From contig NZ_FXAP01000004.1 in assembly GCF_900177615.1 (NCBI RefSeq), positions 62,001-126,000 on the forward strand: a stretch of 64,000 bases of DNA, written 5' to 3'. Position numbers and translations under genes: made by a program. Of this stretch, positions 26,281 through 34,296 are shown in pieces (the stretch's first letter is position 1; each line of letters opens with the position of its first letter). The notes beneath the pieces were generated by a model, which worked only from the letters and a program-made list of their open reading frames with translations, had not been told where the DNA came from and searched no databases. Source of the stretch: Plantibacter flavus (GTDB lineage: Bacteria > Actinomycetota > Actinomycetes > Actinomycetales > Microbacteriaceae).

Positions 26281-27338
26281 GCTGCTGGTCCTCCGACCAT
26301 GCTCGTGGTGGACGCGGTGCGCGCGTCCACGGTGTGACGCTGTGACGGGCCGGGGATCTCTCCGGAACCACGCGACACCAGCGAGGTCGGGACGACCCAC
26401 TCGCGCGGCTCATCGGCCGGTGATTCGCGCAGTTCGAGGAGTCGCTCGATCGCGGCGGTACCGATGACGAACGGATCCTGGTTGATGCAGCTGACGGCCG
26501 GTCGCAGGACGTCGGCGAGGGTGAAGTCGCCGAACGCGATGTGCGCCGTCCCCTCACGCCCGATGCGGTGCAGGGAGGTCGTCAGGCCGATCGCCGCCTT
26601 CGCGTTCGACGCGAAGAAGGCGGTGGGCGGGTCGTCGAGTCCGAGCAGGCGCTCCGTCTCGGCGGCGTAGTCGAGCGAGCCGTCGATGGTCCAGGAGACG
26701 AGCGACGGGTCGAGGTCGATGCCGGCCTCGGCGAGGACGTCGGTGTAGCCCTGGTAGCGCCGACGGATGGTGAGGAAGCGTTCGTCCCGGTCGTAGAAGG
26801 CGATGCGGGTGTGGCCGAGCTCGACGAACTGGCGGATCGCGAGCTGGGTGGCGGCGTAGTCGTCGACCACGACGCTGTCGAAGGCGGCGAGCGGACGGTC
26901 GACGGCGACGACGGGCGTCACGTTCCGGAACGCCTCGAGGTAGGGCAGTTCCGCGGCGACCGGGGCGATGATGACGCCGGCGACCTGGTGGCCGGCGATG
27001 AACCCGGTGAGCTGGTCGCGCTCGCGCCCCTCGTCGAGCCCGGTGCTCGCCACGAGGACGCTGAGGCCCTCCTTGAGCGCGCGGGCCTCGATGGCGCTCA
27101 CGAGCGAGGCGAAGAACGGGTCGGCCAGCGAATCGATGAGGACGCCGATCGCGCCGCCGGTGCCGGACTTCAGGGAGCGGGCGGCCGTGTTGGGCACGTA
27201 CCCGAGGCGATCGATCGCCTCGAGCACGCGGCTTCGGGTCTCGGGGTGCACGGACGCTTCGCCGTTCACCACCCGCGAGACGGTCTTGATGCTGACGCCG
27301 GACTGCGCAGCCACATCTTTGATCCCGGGCGGCCGCAT
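26277..27338 (-). CDS. LacI-family regulator of the manA/ABC operon
   Basis: LacI/GalR repressor of 353 residues: MRPPGIKDVAAQSGVSIKTV is the HTH, VVNGEASVHPETRSRVLEAI and YVPNTAARSL the hinge region, followed by the periplasmic-binding-like effector domain with VGTA--QDPFVIG-type ligands. It is the first gene of the operon that encodes mannose isomerase and the sugar importer, so it is probably autoregulated. Three GACAACGTTGTC-like sites stand between its start and the divergent kinase-phosphatase gene. Sites of the same type at 39924 suggest that it also controls the aldolase/PfkB pair there. Confidence 0.9.
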   Translation of the reverse strand: MRPPGIKDVAAQSGVSIKTVSRVVNGEASVHPETRSRVLEAIDRLGYVPNTAARSLKSGTGGAIGVLIDSLADPFFASLVSAIEARALKEGLSVLVASTGLDEGRERDQLTGFIAGHQVAGVIIAPVAAELPYLEAFRNVTPVVAVDRPLAAFDSVVVDDYAATQLAIRQFVELGHTRIAFYDRDERFLTIRRRYQGYTDVLAEAGIDLDPSLVSWTIDGSLDYAAETERLLGLDDPPTAFFASNAKAAIGLTTSLHRIGREGTAHIAFGDFTLADVLRPAVSCINQDPFVIGTAAIERLLELRESPADEPREWVVPTSLVSRGSGEIPGPSQRHTVDARTASTTSMVGGPAA

Positions 27339-27474
27339 CAGCGGGCCCCCCTGACGGGAAGCGGAACGGGTCGGACGTCGCAGCCGGTCCGGAGCGACGG
27401 GACGTGCGCACGTGTCCGGATCGGACTGGTCGCGGTGATCGCGGGGTTGCAGGTGCCCATGGGCTCCACCTCCT

Positions 27475-27578
27475 GACAGCGTTGTCATCGGTCGGGGTGG
27501 TGCAGCTGCAGAACCCCGTCGTTCCTTCGTGCGCCTATACTGACCGCAGACCGACAACGTTGTCAAGCAACGTTGTCT
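27475..27578. promoter_or_regulatory. Three GACAACGTTGTC-type operators between LacI and the kinase-phosphatase gene
   Basis: The 332-base gap between divergent starts (27338 and 27671) contains GACAGCGTTGTC (27475-27486), a perfect 12-bp palindrome GACAACGTTGTC (27553-27564) and an overlapping-type copy GCAACGTTGTC (27567-27577). The centres of the last two are 13 bases apart. Such CG-centred palindromes are classic LacI-family operators. They can silence the divergent genes together. Apart from these sites and AT-rich promoter sequence near 27580-27600, the gap shows no gene. Confidence 0.75.
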
Positions 27579-27670
27579 GAAAGAGATCAAATTCATTTGG
27601 AACTCGCATCGAAGAGGCGTTCAGACCCCTCGGATGTGGGTCGCCACCCCGGAATCATCGAGGAGTCAGC

Positions 27671-28879
27671 GTGATCGTCGTCGTCGCAGGAGCAGCCGGA
27701 AGCGGCAAGACCACCCTCGGACGTGAGCTCGCCAGGGCCCTCCGACTCCCGCTCCTCGACCTCGACACCATCACCAATCCGTTGCTCGACGGTCTCGGTG
27801 CGGTGAGCGATCCAGATGGCGCCGAACCGCTCCACTGGAACGACGCCAAGCTGCGCCCGACCATGCGCCCGGCTCGGTACGCGGCCCTCCGAGCGGTCCT
27901 CGCCGATCAACGCGACAGTGGCGTCGGCGCGGTACTCGTGGCCCCCTTCACCGCGGAGCTCCGTGGCGGCGACGAATGGGACGCGCTCGTCGAGGCTGCC
28001 GGGACCGTCCCGAAGGTCGTCTGGCTCCACGCCGACGCCGCCACGCTCGCAGCCCGCCGGGCCGAACGCGGTGCCGAACGGGACACGCACATCGTGGACC
28101 CGTCGACCGACACCCCACCCGCCATCGAGCACCTGTCGATCGAAGCGGCGTTGTCCACCTCGCAGCAGCTCGCCGCCGTCCAACGCGCGCTCGGTCTCGG
28201 ACGGACCATCGAAGCCTCCGCACCGATCTTCGACCAGGTCTTCGCCGCCGGACTCTTCGACCTCGACGGGACCCTCATCGACTCGACGCCGGCCGTGAAC
28301 CGGTCATGGGCGCAGCTCGCCCGCGAATACGGTCTCGAGGGCGACCTGCTCGCCGCGGGACACGGCCAGCCCGCCGCCCAGGTGCTCGCCGGGATCTTCC
28401 CGCCCGAGCAGGTCGCCGAAGCACTCGCACGGATCATCGAGATCGAGGCCGACGAGGTCGCCGACGTCATCGCGCTCCCGGGGGCGGCGGAGGCACTGGC
28501 GGCGCTCGGCGACGACGCGAAGGCGATCGTCACGAGTGGCACGAGGCTCATCGCCGGCAACCGGATCGCCGCCGCCGGGCTCGTGCGGCCAGAGGTCGTC
28601 GTGACCTTCGACGACGTCACGAAGGGCAAGCCGGACCCCGAACCGTTCCTGCTCGGACGCACCCGGCTGGGCATGGAGTCGCAGCAGTGCGTCGTGTTCG
28701 AGGACGCACCGGCCGGGCTCGCCGCAGCGCGCGCCGCCGGCTGCTGGACGGTCGGCATCGCGGGGACGCACGAGGCGCACGAACTCGATGCGGACCTCGT
28801 GATCGACGGCCTCTTCCAACTGCGGCTCGAGCCGGTCGTCGAGGGCGGGTTCCGGCTCTTCCCGGCTTCGCTCGGCTGA
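27671..28879 (+). CDS. Fusion of a P-loop kinase and a HAD-type sugar phosphatase
   Basis: Two-domain protein of 402 residues. Residues 1 to about 180 form a P-loop kinase like gluconate/shikimate kinases (Walker A GAAGSGKTT at 7-15, and a lid-like AARRAERGAERDTH). From about 190 to 402 there is a HAD phosphatase of the beta-phosphoglucomutase/2-deoxyglucose-6-phosphatase branch: catalytic FDLDGTLIDS (Asp 197 and 199), Thr/Ser motif AIVTSGT, Lys in KGKPDPEPF and the acidic motif VFEDAPAGLAAA. The GTG start has GAGGAG before it. Operators for the neighbouring LacI precede the gene. The pair could phosphorylate one sugar and dephosphorylate another; a regulatory or salvage role is also possible. 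I know no name for this combination. Confidence 0.82.
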   Translation: MIVVVAGAAGSGKTTLGRELARALRLPLLDLDTITNPLLDGLGAVSDPDGAEPLHWNDAKLRPTMRPARYAALRAVLADQRDSGVGAVLVAPFTAELRGGDEWDALVEAAGTVPKVVWLHADAATLAARRAERGAERDTHIVDPSTDTPPAIEHLSIEAALSTSQQLAAVQRALGLGRTIEASAPIFDQVFAAGLFDLDGTLIDSTPAVNRSWAQLAREYGLEGDLLAAGHGQPAAQVLAGIFPPEQVAEALARIIEIEADEVADVIALPGAAEALAALGDDAKAIVTSGTRLIAGNRIAAAGLVRPEVVVTFDDVTKGKPDPEPFLLGRTRLGMESQQCVVFEDAPAGLAAARAAGCWTVGIAGTHEAHELDADLVIDGLFQLRLEPVVEGGFRLFPASLG

Positions 28880-28945
28880 GCGGCGCACCGTTCCATGGGC
28901 CTGCCGGAGGGCCGCAGCGTTCTTCGGCACCCACGGGGACTCGCT

Positions 28946-29264
28946 CCCTGAGCCTGTCGGAGGGCCCACTCGTCGGCACCCGCGGAGACCCGGCCCCTGA
29001 GCCCGTCGAAGGGCTCGCTCGTCGGCGCCCGCGGAGACTCGCTCCCCGAGCCTGTCGAAGGGCCTCCGAGCAACCTCGCCGCCGGACCGCGACGCCCTCC
29101 GAAACTCGTTCCCTGAGCTTGTCGAAGGGCCCGCGAGCAACCTCCCCACCACGCCACGATCGTCGCTGAAACCTGGTCCCTGAGCTTGTCGAAGGACCCA
29201 CGGGCAGGCCCGCCCTCCGCACCTCGACCGCCGAGGACACCCGCTCCCTGAGCTTGTCGAAGGG
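28946..29264. repeat. Cluster of six minus-orientated palindromic elements
   Basis: Six copies of the CCCTGAGC(C/T)TGTCGAAGGG element (the reverse form of CCCTTCGACAAGCTCAGGG) start near 28946, 28992, 29043, 29110, 29176 and 29246. All point the same way and have 45-70 base spacing, filling the 479-base gap before the DUF222/HNH gene. The arms CCCT and AGGG are complementary; the rest is an imperfect palindrome. Confidence 0.9.
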
Positions 29265-29358
29265 CCCACGAGTGGACTCCACGTGTCGGACAAATACCCA
29301 GATCAGGGGCTTATTCAGTGCCCGTTCCAATGTCGGTGGTCCGTGTTTGGATGAAACC

Positions 29359-30900
29359 ATGACCAGCACCGCACCGAACCCGCTCGCCGCCGCCGCGGCG
29401 GGGTTCGATGCCGTGTGGAAGGGTGCGCTCGACGCGATCCGTCCCGGCTCTGGTGTCGCGGAGCAGCTCGAGAACCTGAACGATGAGGCCATCCTCCGTG
29501 TCCTCGACGAACTCGGCTCCGTGCAGCATGCGGTCGAGGTCCTCGCCGCCCGCGTCACCGGTGCGATCGCGTTGCGGCCGTCGCCCAGTGGCCGCGACGG
29601 CACCCTGGTCCGCGCTGCCGGTTACGCCAACCCGGGCGTCATGGTGTCCGAGCGGTGGCGGGTCTCCCGCGCCCGTGGCGCAGCGATCGCCGAGGTCGGG
29701 GCTGCCATCACGCAGCCCCGCGGGCTGCTCGGCGAGTTGGAGGAATGCCCGTTCCCCGCGATCGCCGCCACCCTCGAACCGCCACCCGAACCCCACGACG
29801 ACGCCGAACCGATCCGCGATCTCGACGCCGCAACCCAACCACCCACCGATCCCCACTCCGCCACGGCGGAAGATGACCCACACGACCACGGCGCACTCGG
29901 CACACCACGCTCCCCCCTCAGCGTCGACGGGGCCGCGGTCATCGTCCGGGAGCTCCGCAACGCCGGCCGCATCTGCAGCAGGGGCGAACTGGAGGCGGCG
30001 TCGGTCATCGCGGTCGAGCACGCCGGACATGCGCCCCTGCAGGACGTCACCCGCATCGCCAAACTCGTCCGCACCCGCCTCGACCAAGACGGCCGCGAAC
30101 CCCGCGACGAACTCCTCCGCCGAGCAGAACGCTGCACCATCCACGAACTCCCCACCGGCATGACCCTCCTCCGCGCCGAACTCGCCCCCGAAAGCGCCGC
30201 CTTCATCCGCGCCGGCCTCGACGCCCTCATCCGCGCCACCACCCGCAAACCCCACTTCGTCCACCCCGACATGGCCGACCCTGCCGACCAACCCGACGGA
30301 TCCGGTCACCCCATGCCCGACGGGCACACGCTCATCCCCACCGACCGCCGACGCGCCATCGCCCTCACCGAGACCTTCCGCCACCTGGCCGGCTGCAGCA
30401 GCGCCGCCACCGAACTCACCCCCGTCACCGTCGTCATCCGCACCGACCACGACACCCTCGAAACCGGTCTCGGAATCGCCACCATCGACGGCATCGACGA
30501 ACCCATCGGAGTCGGCGCCCTCCGCCGCCTCGCCGCCGACGCCAACCTCATCCCCGCGGTGCTCCGCGGCCCCTCCCAGGTCCTCGACCTCGGCACCAGC
30601 ACACGACTGTTCACGCGCGGACAGAAACTCGCCCTCGCCGAACGCGACGGCGGCTGCGCCTGGACCGGCTGCACCCACCCACCCTCCTTCACCGAAGCCC
30701 ACCACATCACCTGGTGGTCCCAAGGCGGACCCACCAACCTCGACAACGGGGTACTCCTCTGCCCCTTCCACCACCACCGCATCCACGACGACCACTGGAC
30801 CATCACCATCCAAAACGGCATCCCCTGGTTCATCCCACCCAGCCACATCGACCGCCACCAAACCCCCATCCGCGGCGGCCGCATCCACCTCGCCGCCTGA
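29359..30900 (+). CDS. DUF222 domain-containing HNH endonuclease (13E12-repeat family)
   Basis: Protein of 513 residues in the actinobacterial DUF222 family (13E12-repeat proteins of mycobacteria). The N-terminal and middle part is DUF222; near the C-terminus an HNH nuclease domain has CAWTGCTHPPSFTEAHHI, WWSQGGPTNLDNGVLLCPFH and HRIHDDHW, with the Cys, His and Asn residues of the zinc and catalytic sites. The family is thought to contain mobile or homing-type nucleases, but activity is rarely shown. The gene sits in a palindromic-repeat cluster on both sides. Third codon positions of the C-terminal two-thirds are almost always C, unlike the N-terminal part, hinting at a distinct history. The ATG at 29359 lies 13 bases from the nearest upstream stop-free alternative start. 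Confidence 0.88.
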   Translation: MTSTAPNPLAAAAAGFDAVWKGALDAIRPGSGVAEQLENLNDEAILRVLDELGSVQHAVEVLAARVTGAIALRPSPSGRDGTLVRAAGYANPGVMVSERWRVSRARGAAIAEVGAAITQPRGLLGELEECPFPAIAATLEPPPEPHDDAEPIRDLDAATQPPTDPHSATAEDDPHDHGALGTPRSPLSVDGAAVIVRELRNAGRICSRGELEAASVIAVEHAGHAPLQDVTRIAKLVRTRLDQDGREPRDELLRRAERCTIHELPTGMTLLRAELAPESAAFIRAGLDALIRATTRKPHFVHPDMADPADQPDGSGHPMPDGHTLIPTDRRRAIALTETFRHLAGCSSAATELTPVTVVIRTDHDTLETGLGIATIDGIDEPIGVGALRRLAADANLIPAVLRGPSQVLDLGTSTRLFTRGQKLALAERDGGCAWTGCTHPPSFTEAHHITWWSQGGPTNLDNGVLLCPFHHHRIHDDHWTITIQNGIPWFIPPSHIDRHQTPIRGGRIHLAA

Positions 30901-30928
30901 ACCCGGGCACCCGCACGCCCAAACGCCG

Positions 30929-31626
30929 CCCTCCGACAAGCTCAGGGACCGAAACGGGAACCCCGCAAACCCAGACACACTCAGGGAACGACGCCGTATC
31001 CGACAACCCAGCCATCCCGGTCCCTGAGCCTGTCGAAGGGCACACGAACAGCCGTTGAACCTGCCCTTCGACAAGCTCAGGGACCGAAAAAGGGACCCAG
31101 CAGACCCAGACACACTCTGGGAACGACGCCGTATCCGACAACCCAGCCATCCCGGTCCCTGAGCCTGTCGAAGGGCACACGAACAGCTGTTGAACCTGCC
31201 CTTCGACAAGCTCAGGGACCGAAAAAGGGACCCAGCAGACCCAGACACGCTCAGGGAACGACCCCGTATTCGACAACCCAGCCATCCCGGTCCCTGAGCC
31301 TGTCGAAGGGCCCACGAGGAACCGTCATACCTGCCCTTCGACAAGCTCAGGGACCGACACGGGAACCACCCTGCCTCGGACACGCTCAGGGAACGACGCC
31401 GTATCCGACAACCCAGCCATCCCGGTCCCTGAGCCTGTCGAAGGGCACACGAACAGCCGTCATACCCGCCCCTCGACAAGCTCAGGGACCGACACGGGAA
31501 CCCCGCAAACCCAGACACACTCAGGGAACGACGCCGTATCCGACAACCCAGCCATCCCGGTCCCTGAGCCTGTCGAAGGGCACACGAACAGCCGTCATGC
31601 CCGCCCTTCGACAAGCTCAGGGACCG
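30929..31626. repeat. Tandem composite repeat of about 135 bp, five units
   Basis: After the DUF222 gene, inverted pairs of the palindromic element (CCCTGAGCCTGTCGAAGGG facing CCCTTCGACAAGCTCAGGG, about 25 bases apart) alternate with a roughly 70-base spacer that ends in a conserved ...CGTATCCGACAACCCAGC word. Unit starts are near 31022, 31157, 31292, 31437 and 31562, that is steps of 135, 135, 145 and 125. No protein-coding signal is credible in this 832-base gap. The inverted pairs can form long hairpins (BIME-like). Confidence 0.9.
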
Positions 31627-31732
31627 ACACGGGAACCACCCTGCCTCGGACACGGGAACCGGTCAGCGACCGAACGCACCCGCTCCTCAACCGGTCGACG
31701 GGCCGACGACGCGGCACACGGCCGCCGCAGGC

Positions 31733-33226
31733 TCACCCCGCGGCGACGAGCTCCTCGACCGCCACCCGCGCACCGACGGCCGCCAGCCGCGCGCGCGCCG
31801 CGATGAACGCCTCGCGCAGTCGCACGTCCGATCCGAGGTCGCCGAACACCACCTCCAGGTCCAGGAACGCCCCCGGGCGCTCCGCCTCCTGCGCGACGGC
31901 CGCCTGCAACTCGGCCAATCGCCGGTCGACCGGCGCTAGCTCGCGCCCGTCGTCACCGACACCCTCGATGAACCGACTCCACGCCGCGAGCACGAGCACC
32001 GAGCGGGCGATCCCGCCACCGATCCGCACCTGCTCGCGGACGACCGGGAGCAGGAACTTGGGGATGCGCTCCGAAGCGTCGACGATCTGCCGCGCCAAGG
32101 TGTCCTTGATCGCCTCGCTGCCGAACCGGCGCATCAGCTCCGCACAGTACGCGTCGATGTCGATGCCCGGCACCGGCGCGAGCGTCGGCCTCGCCTCCTC
32201 GTGCATGTAGCCGAGGAGGAACCGGGAGAACAGCTCGTCGCGGCAGACATCGTGCACGTACGTCTCTCCCGCCAGCAACCCGAGGTAGCTCATCGCCTGG
32301 TGGGAGGCGTTCAACAACCGGAGCTTCATCAGCTCGTAGGGCTCGACGTCCTCCACGAGTTGCACGCCCACCTGCTCATACGGCGGACGGCCGTCGGAGA
32401 AGTCGTCTTCGAGCACCCACTGCTCGAACGATTCCGAGAGCACCGGCCAGCGGTCGTCGATCCCGAACCGCTCGGAGACGAACGCGCGCTGCTCGTCCGT
32501 CGTCGCCGGCGTGATGCGGTCCACCATGGAGTTCGGGAACCGCACCTCGGCACCGATCCAGGCCGCGAGCGCCGGGTCGATGCGCTCGGCGAAGGCGAGG
32601 ATCGCCGTCCGGGCGACGTACCCGTTGCCCTGGATGTTGTCGCAGGACATGACCGTGAAGGGGACCGCACCGGCGTCGCGTCGGGCACGGAGGGCCGCCG
32701 TGATGAACCCGAGCGGGCTCTGCGGCAGCGCCCCCGCCGGCAGCCCGTCGAGGTCTGCGAGCGTCGCACCGTCACTCGGCTCGAAGGCCCCGGTCGCATC
32801 GTTCACCCCGTAGCCGCCCTCGGTGATGGTGAGGGACACGATCCGCGTGGACGGATCGCTCACGCGCGCGAGGACCGCTTCCGGGTCGTCGGGAGCGAAC
32901 AGGTACTCGACGATCGACCCGACGACGCGCGCCTCGACCTCGCCGTCCGGACTCGTCGTCACGAGCGTGTAGAGCCGGTCCTGAGCGCCGAGCGCGTCCC
33001 GCATGGCGGCGTCACCGGGCAGGGTGCCGACGCCGACGAGCCCCCAGGACGCGTGCTCGTCGCCGGGGAGCCCGAGCACGCGGTCGACGAACATCGCCCC
33101 GTGCGCACGATGGAAGGCGCCGACGCCGAAGTGGACGATGCCGGGTCGGATGGCCGAGCGGTCATAGGCGGGGACGGCCACCCGCTCGTCGAGAGCGGTG
33201 AGGGTGGCGTCGGAGAGCTGGGTCAT
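31733..33226 (-). CDS. Mannitol dehydrogenase family protein (mannitol 2-dehydrogenase / fructuronate reductase type)
   Basis: NAD-dependent polyol or uronate dehydrogenase of 497 residues. HFGVGAFHRAHGAMFVDR is the Rossmann nucleotide site, SLTITEGGY and SCDNIQGNG are typical, and KLRLLNASHQAMSYLG contains the conserved catalytic Lys, Asn and His of the polyol-specific long-chain dehydrogenases. It would turn mannitol into fructose (or tagaturonate/fructuronate into the hexonate). The gene is followed by no other gene on its strand but preceded by a kinase gene with 132 bases between, which includes a 32-bp tandem repeat. Together with the FrcK-like kinase and operators it suggests a polyol/fructose role. 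Confidence 0.87.
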   Translation of the reverse strand: MTQLSDATLTALDERVAVPAYDRSAIRPGIVHFGVGAFHRAHGAMFVDRVLGLPGDEHASWGLVGVGTLPGDAAMRDALGAQDRLYTLVTTSPDGEVEARVVGSIVEYLFAPDDPEAVLARVSDPSTRIVSLTITEGGYGVNDATGAFEPSDGATLADLDGLPAGALPQSPLGFITAALRARRDAGAVPFTVMSCDNIQGNGYVARTAILAFAERIDPALAAWIGAEVRFPNSMVDRITPATTDEQRAFVSERFGIDDRWPVLSESFEQWVLEDDFSDGRPPYEQVGVQLVEDVEPYELMKLRLLNASHQAMSYLGLLAGETYVHDVCRDELFSRFLLGYMHEEARPTLAPVPGIDIDAYCAELMRRFGSEAIKDTLARQIVDASERIPKFLLPVVREQVRIGGGIARSVLVLAAWSRFIEGVGDDGRELAPVDRRLAELQAAVAQEAERPGAFLDLEVVFGDLGSDVRLREAFIAARARLAAVGARVAVEELVAAG

Positions 33227-33263
33227 GTGGTGCCTTCTCGTCGGTGAGCGGGTTCCGGGTGGT

Positions 33264-33350
33264 GCGGGTCGAGCGTGCTGCGGCTGCTGGGTGCTGCGGG
33301 TCGAGCGTGCTGCGGCTGCTGGGTGCTGCGGGTCGAGCGTGCTGCGGCTG
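33264..33350. repeat. Tandem repeat, 32-bp period, about 2.7 copies
   Basis: A direct repeat with period 32 starts at 33264, 33296 and 33328, each beginning GCGGGTCGAGCGTGCTGCGG. It fills most of the gap between the dehydrogenase and kinase genes. No coding or hairpin function is apparent; copy number may vary between strains. Confidence 0.85.
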
Positions 33351-33358
33351 AGGGCGGG

Positions 33359-34075
33359 TCAGACGCCGTGGGTGGATTCGGTCTCCACCGGGGTCGACGC
33401 GTCGAGCGTGACGATCCGGGTGGCACGCTGCTTGGTGGCGTCCACCAGGCGGGCGTTCGGCTCGTCGACGCCGATCACCCAGGCTTCGGCCTCGTCGCGC
33501 GGGTGTCCGTGACCGAGGCGTCGGGCGATGAGTCGGTCGCGGCGGACCTCGTCGTCCACGTCGACGTACCAGGACTCGTCGAGATGCGCGGCGACACCCT
33601 GCCAGCCGTGGTCGTCGAACAGGAGGTAGTTGCCCTCCGTGATCACGAGCGGCACCTCGGGACGGACGAGGACGGCACTGCCGATCGACGCCTCGAGCGA
33701 GCGGTCGAACCGGGGTGCGTAGATCGATGTGCCCGGTGAATCGGCGGTGCGTCCGGCACGGGCGAGGCGGGACAGCAGCGCGATGTAGCCGTCGACGTCG
33801 AAGGTGTCGGGCGCGCCCTTGCGGTCGCGTCGCCCGAGGCGGACGAGCTCGGCGTTGTCGAGGTGGAAGCCGTCCATCCCGACGATGACGGCCTGGTCGC
33901 CGAGCGCCGCGGCGATCGCGTCGCTGACGGTCGACTTGCCCGCACCGGGTGCCCCGACGATCCCGAGGATCCGGCGGGACCCGGTGGCGGCGAGCGAACG
34001 GGCGTGATCGATGAGGCCGTCGAGGTCGACGAAGCCATCGAGGCCGGCCCCGGCAGTGGTCGTGATGCCGCTCAT
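33359..34075 (-). CDS. P-loop kinase of the uridine kinase/FrcK type
   Basis: Kinase of 238 residues in the phosphoribulokinase/uridine kinase superfamily. Walker A is GAPGAGKST (about 41-49), MDGFHLDN is the acceptor-side motif, and Walker B-like PLVITEGNYLLFDD follows, with RRDRLIARRLGHG as the lid. Related enzymes named FrcK occur in fructose importer clusters and members have been described as sugar or pantothenate-like kinases. The gene is preceded by paired LacI operators and followed by a mannitol-type dehydrogenase gene, so fructose phosphorylation is a sound guess. The ATG at 34075 was chosen because it preserves the N-terminus of the fold. Confidence 0.8.
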   Translation of the reverse strand: MSGITTTAGAGLDGFVDLDGLIDHARSLAATGSRRILGIVGAPGAGKSTVSDAIAAALGDQAVIVGMDGFHLDNAELVRLGRRDRKGAPDTFDVDGYIALLSRLARAGRTADSPGTSIYAPRFDRSLEASIGSAVLVRPEVPLVITEGNYLLFDDHGWQGVAAHLDESWYVDVDDEVRRDRLIARRLGHGHPRDEAEAWVIGVDEPNARLVDATKQRATRIVTLDASTPVETESTHGV

Positions 34076-34168
34076 CGTGATGCCTGACCTCTCCTGGGAG
34101 CCGACCGGTCGCGGTCGCGCCGTCGCCCGACTCACGGTAGGTCCACGGGATGCGTGTGTCAACACCGG

Positions 34169-34218
34169 ATGTCACCGGTGTCATCATCTGCCGTAGAAAT
34201 GCATGTCACGGGTGACAT
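34169..34218. promoter_or_regulatory. Two LacI-type operators, 34 bp apart, in the kinase/SDR divergent region
   Basis: ATGTCACCGGTGTCAT (34169-34184) and ATGTCACGGGTGACAT (34203-34218) are 34 bp apart, the same spacing and the same left/right asymmetry as the pair at 11241-11290. They sit between the kinase start (34075) and the SDR start (34297), so they can control both transcripts. The probable binder is the LacI at 35062, which follows the SDR gene. Confidence 0.75.
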
Positions 34219-34296
34219 GACCGTCATTCCGTGGTTATGATGCTCCCGACCCGGTGCACCGACGCACGGGCCTCATCACGTCGATCGGACCACCTC

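Noticed and set aside
29359-30900. Complete transposon or prophage at the DUF222 gene
   Set aside because: No transposase, integrase or target-site duplication was found; only the nuclease gene and the repeat arrays.
30929-31626. CRISPR array
   Set aside because: Repeats are palindromic elements in both orientations with conserved, not unique, spacers, and there are no cas genes.
29311-31653. Minus-strand frame of 780 residues spanning the DUF222 gene and repeats
   Set aside because: It reads through palindromic elements (recurring SLSLSKG and LRQAQGP) and the antisense of a real HNH gene; no domain is present.
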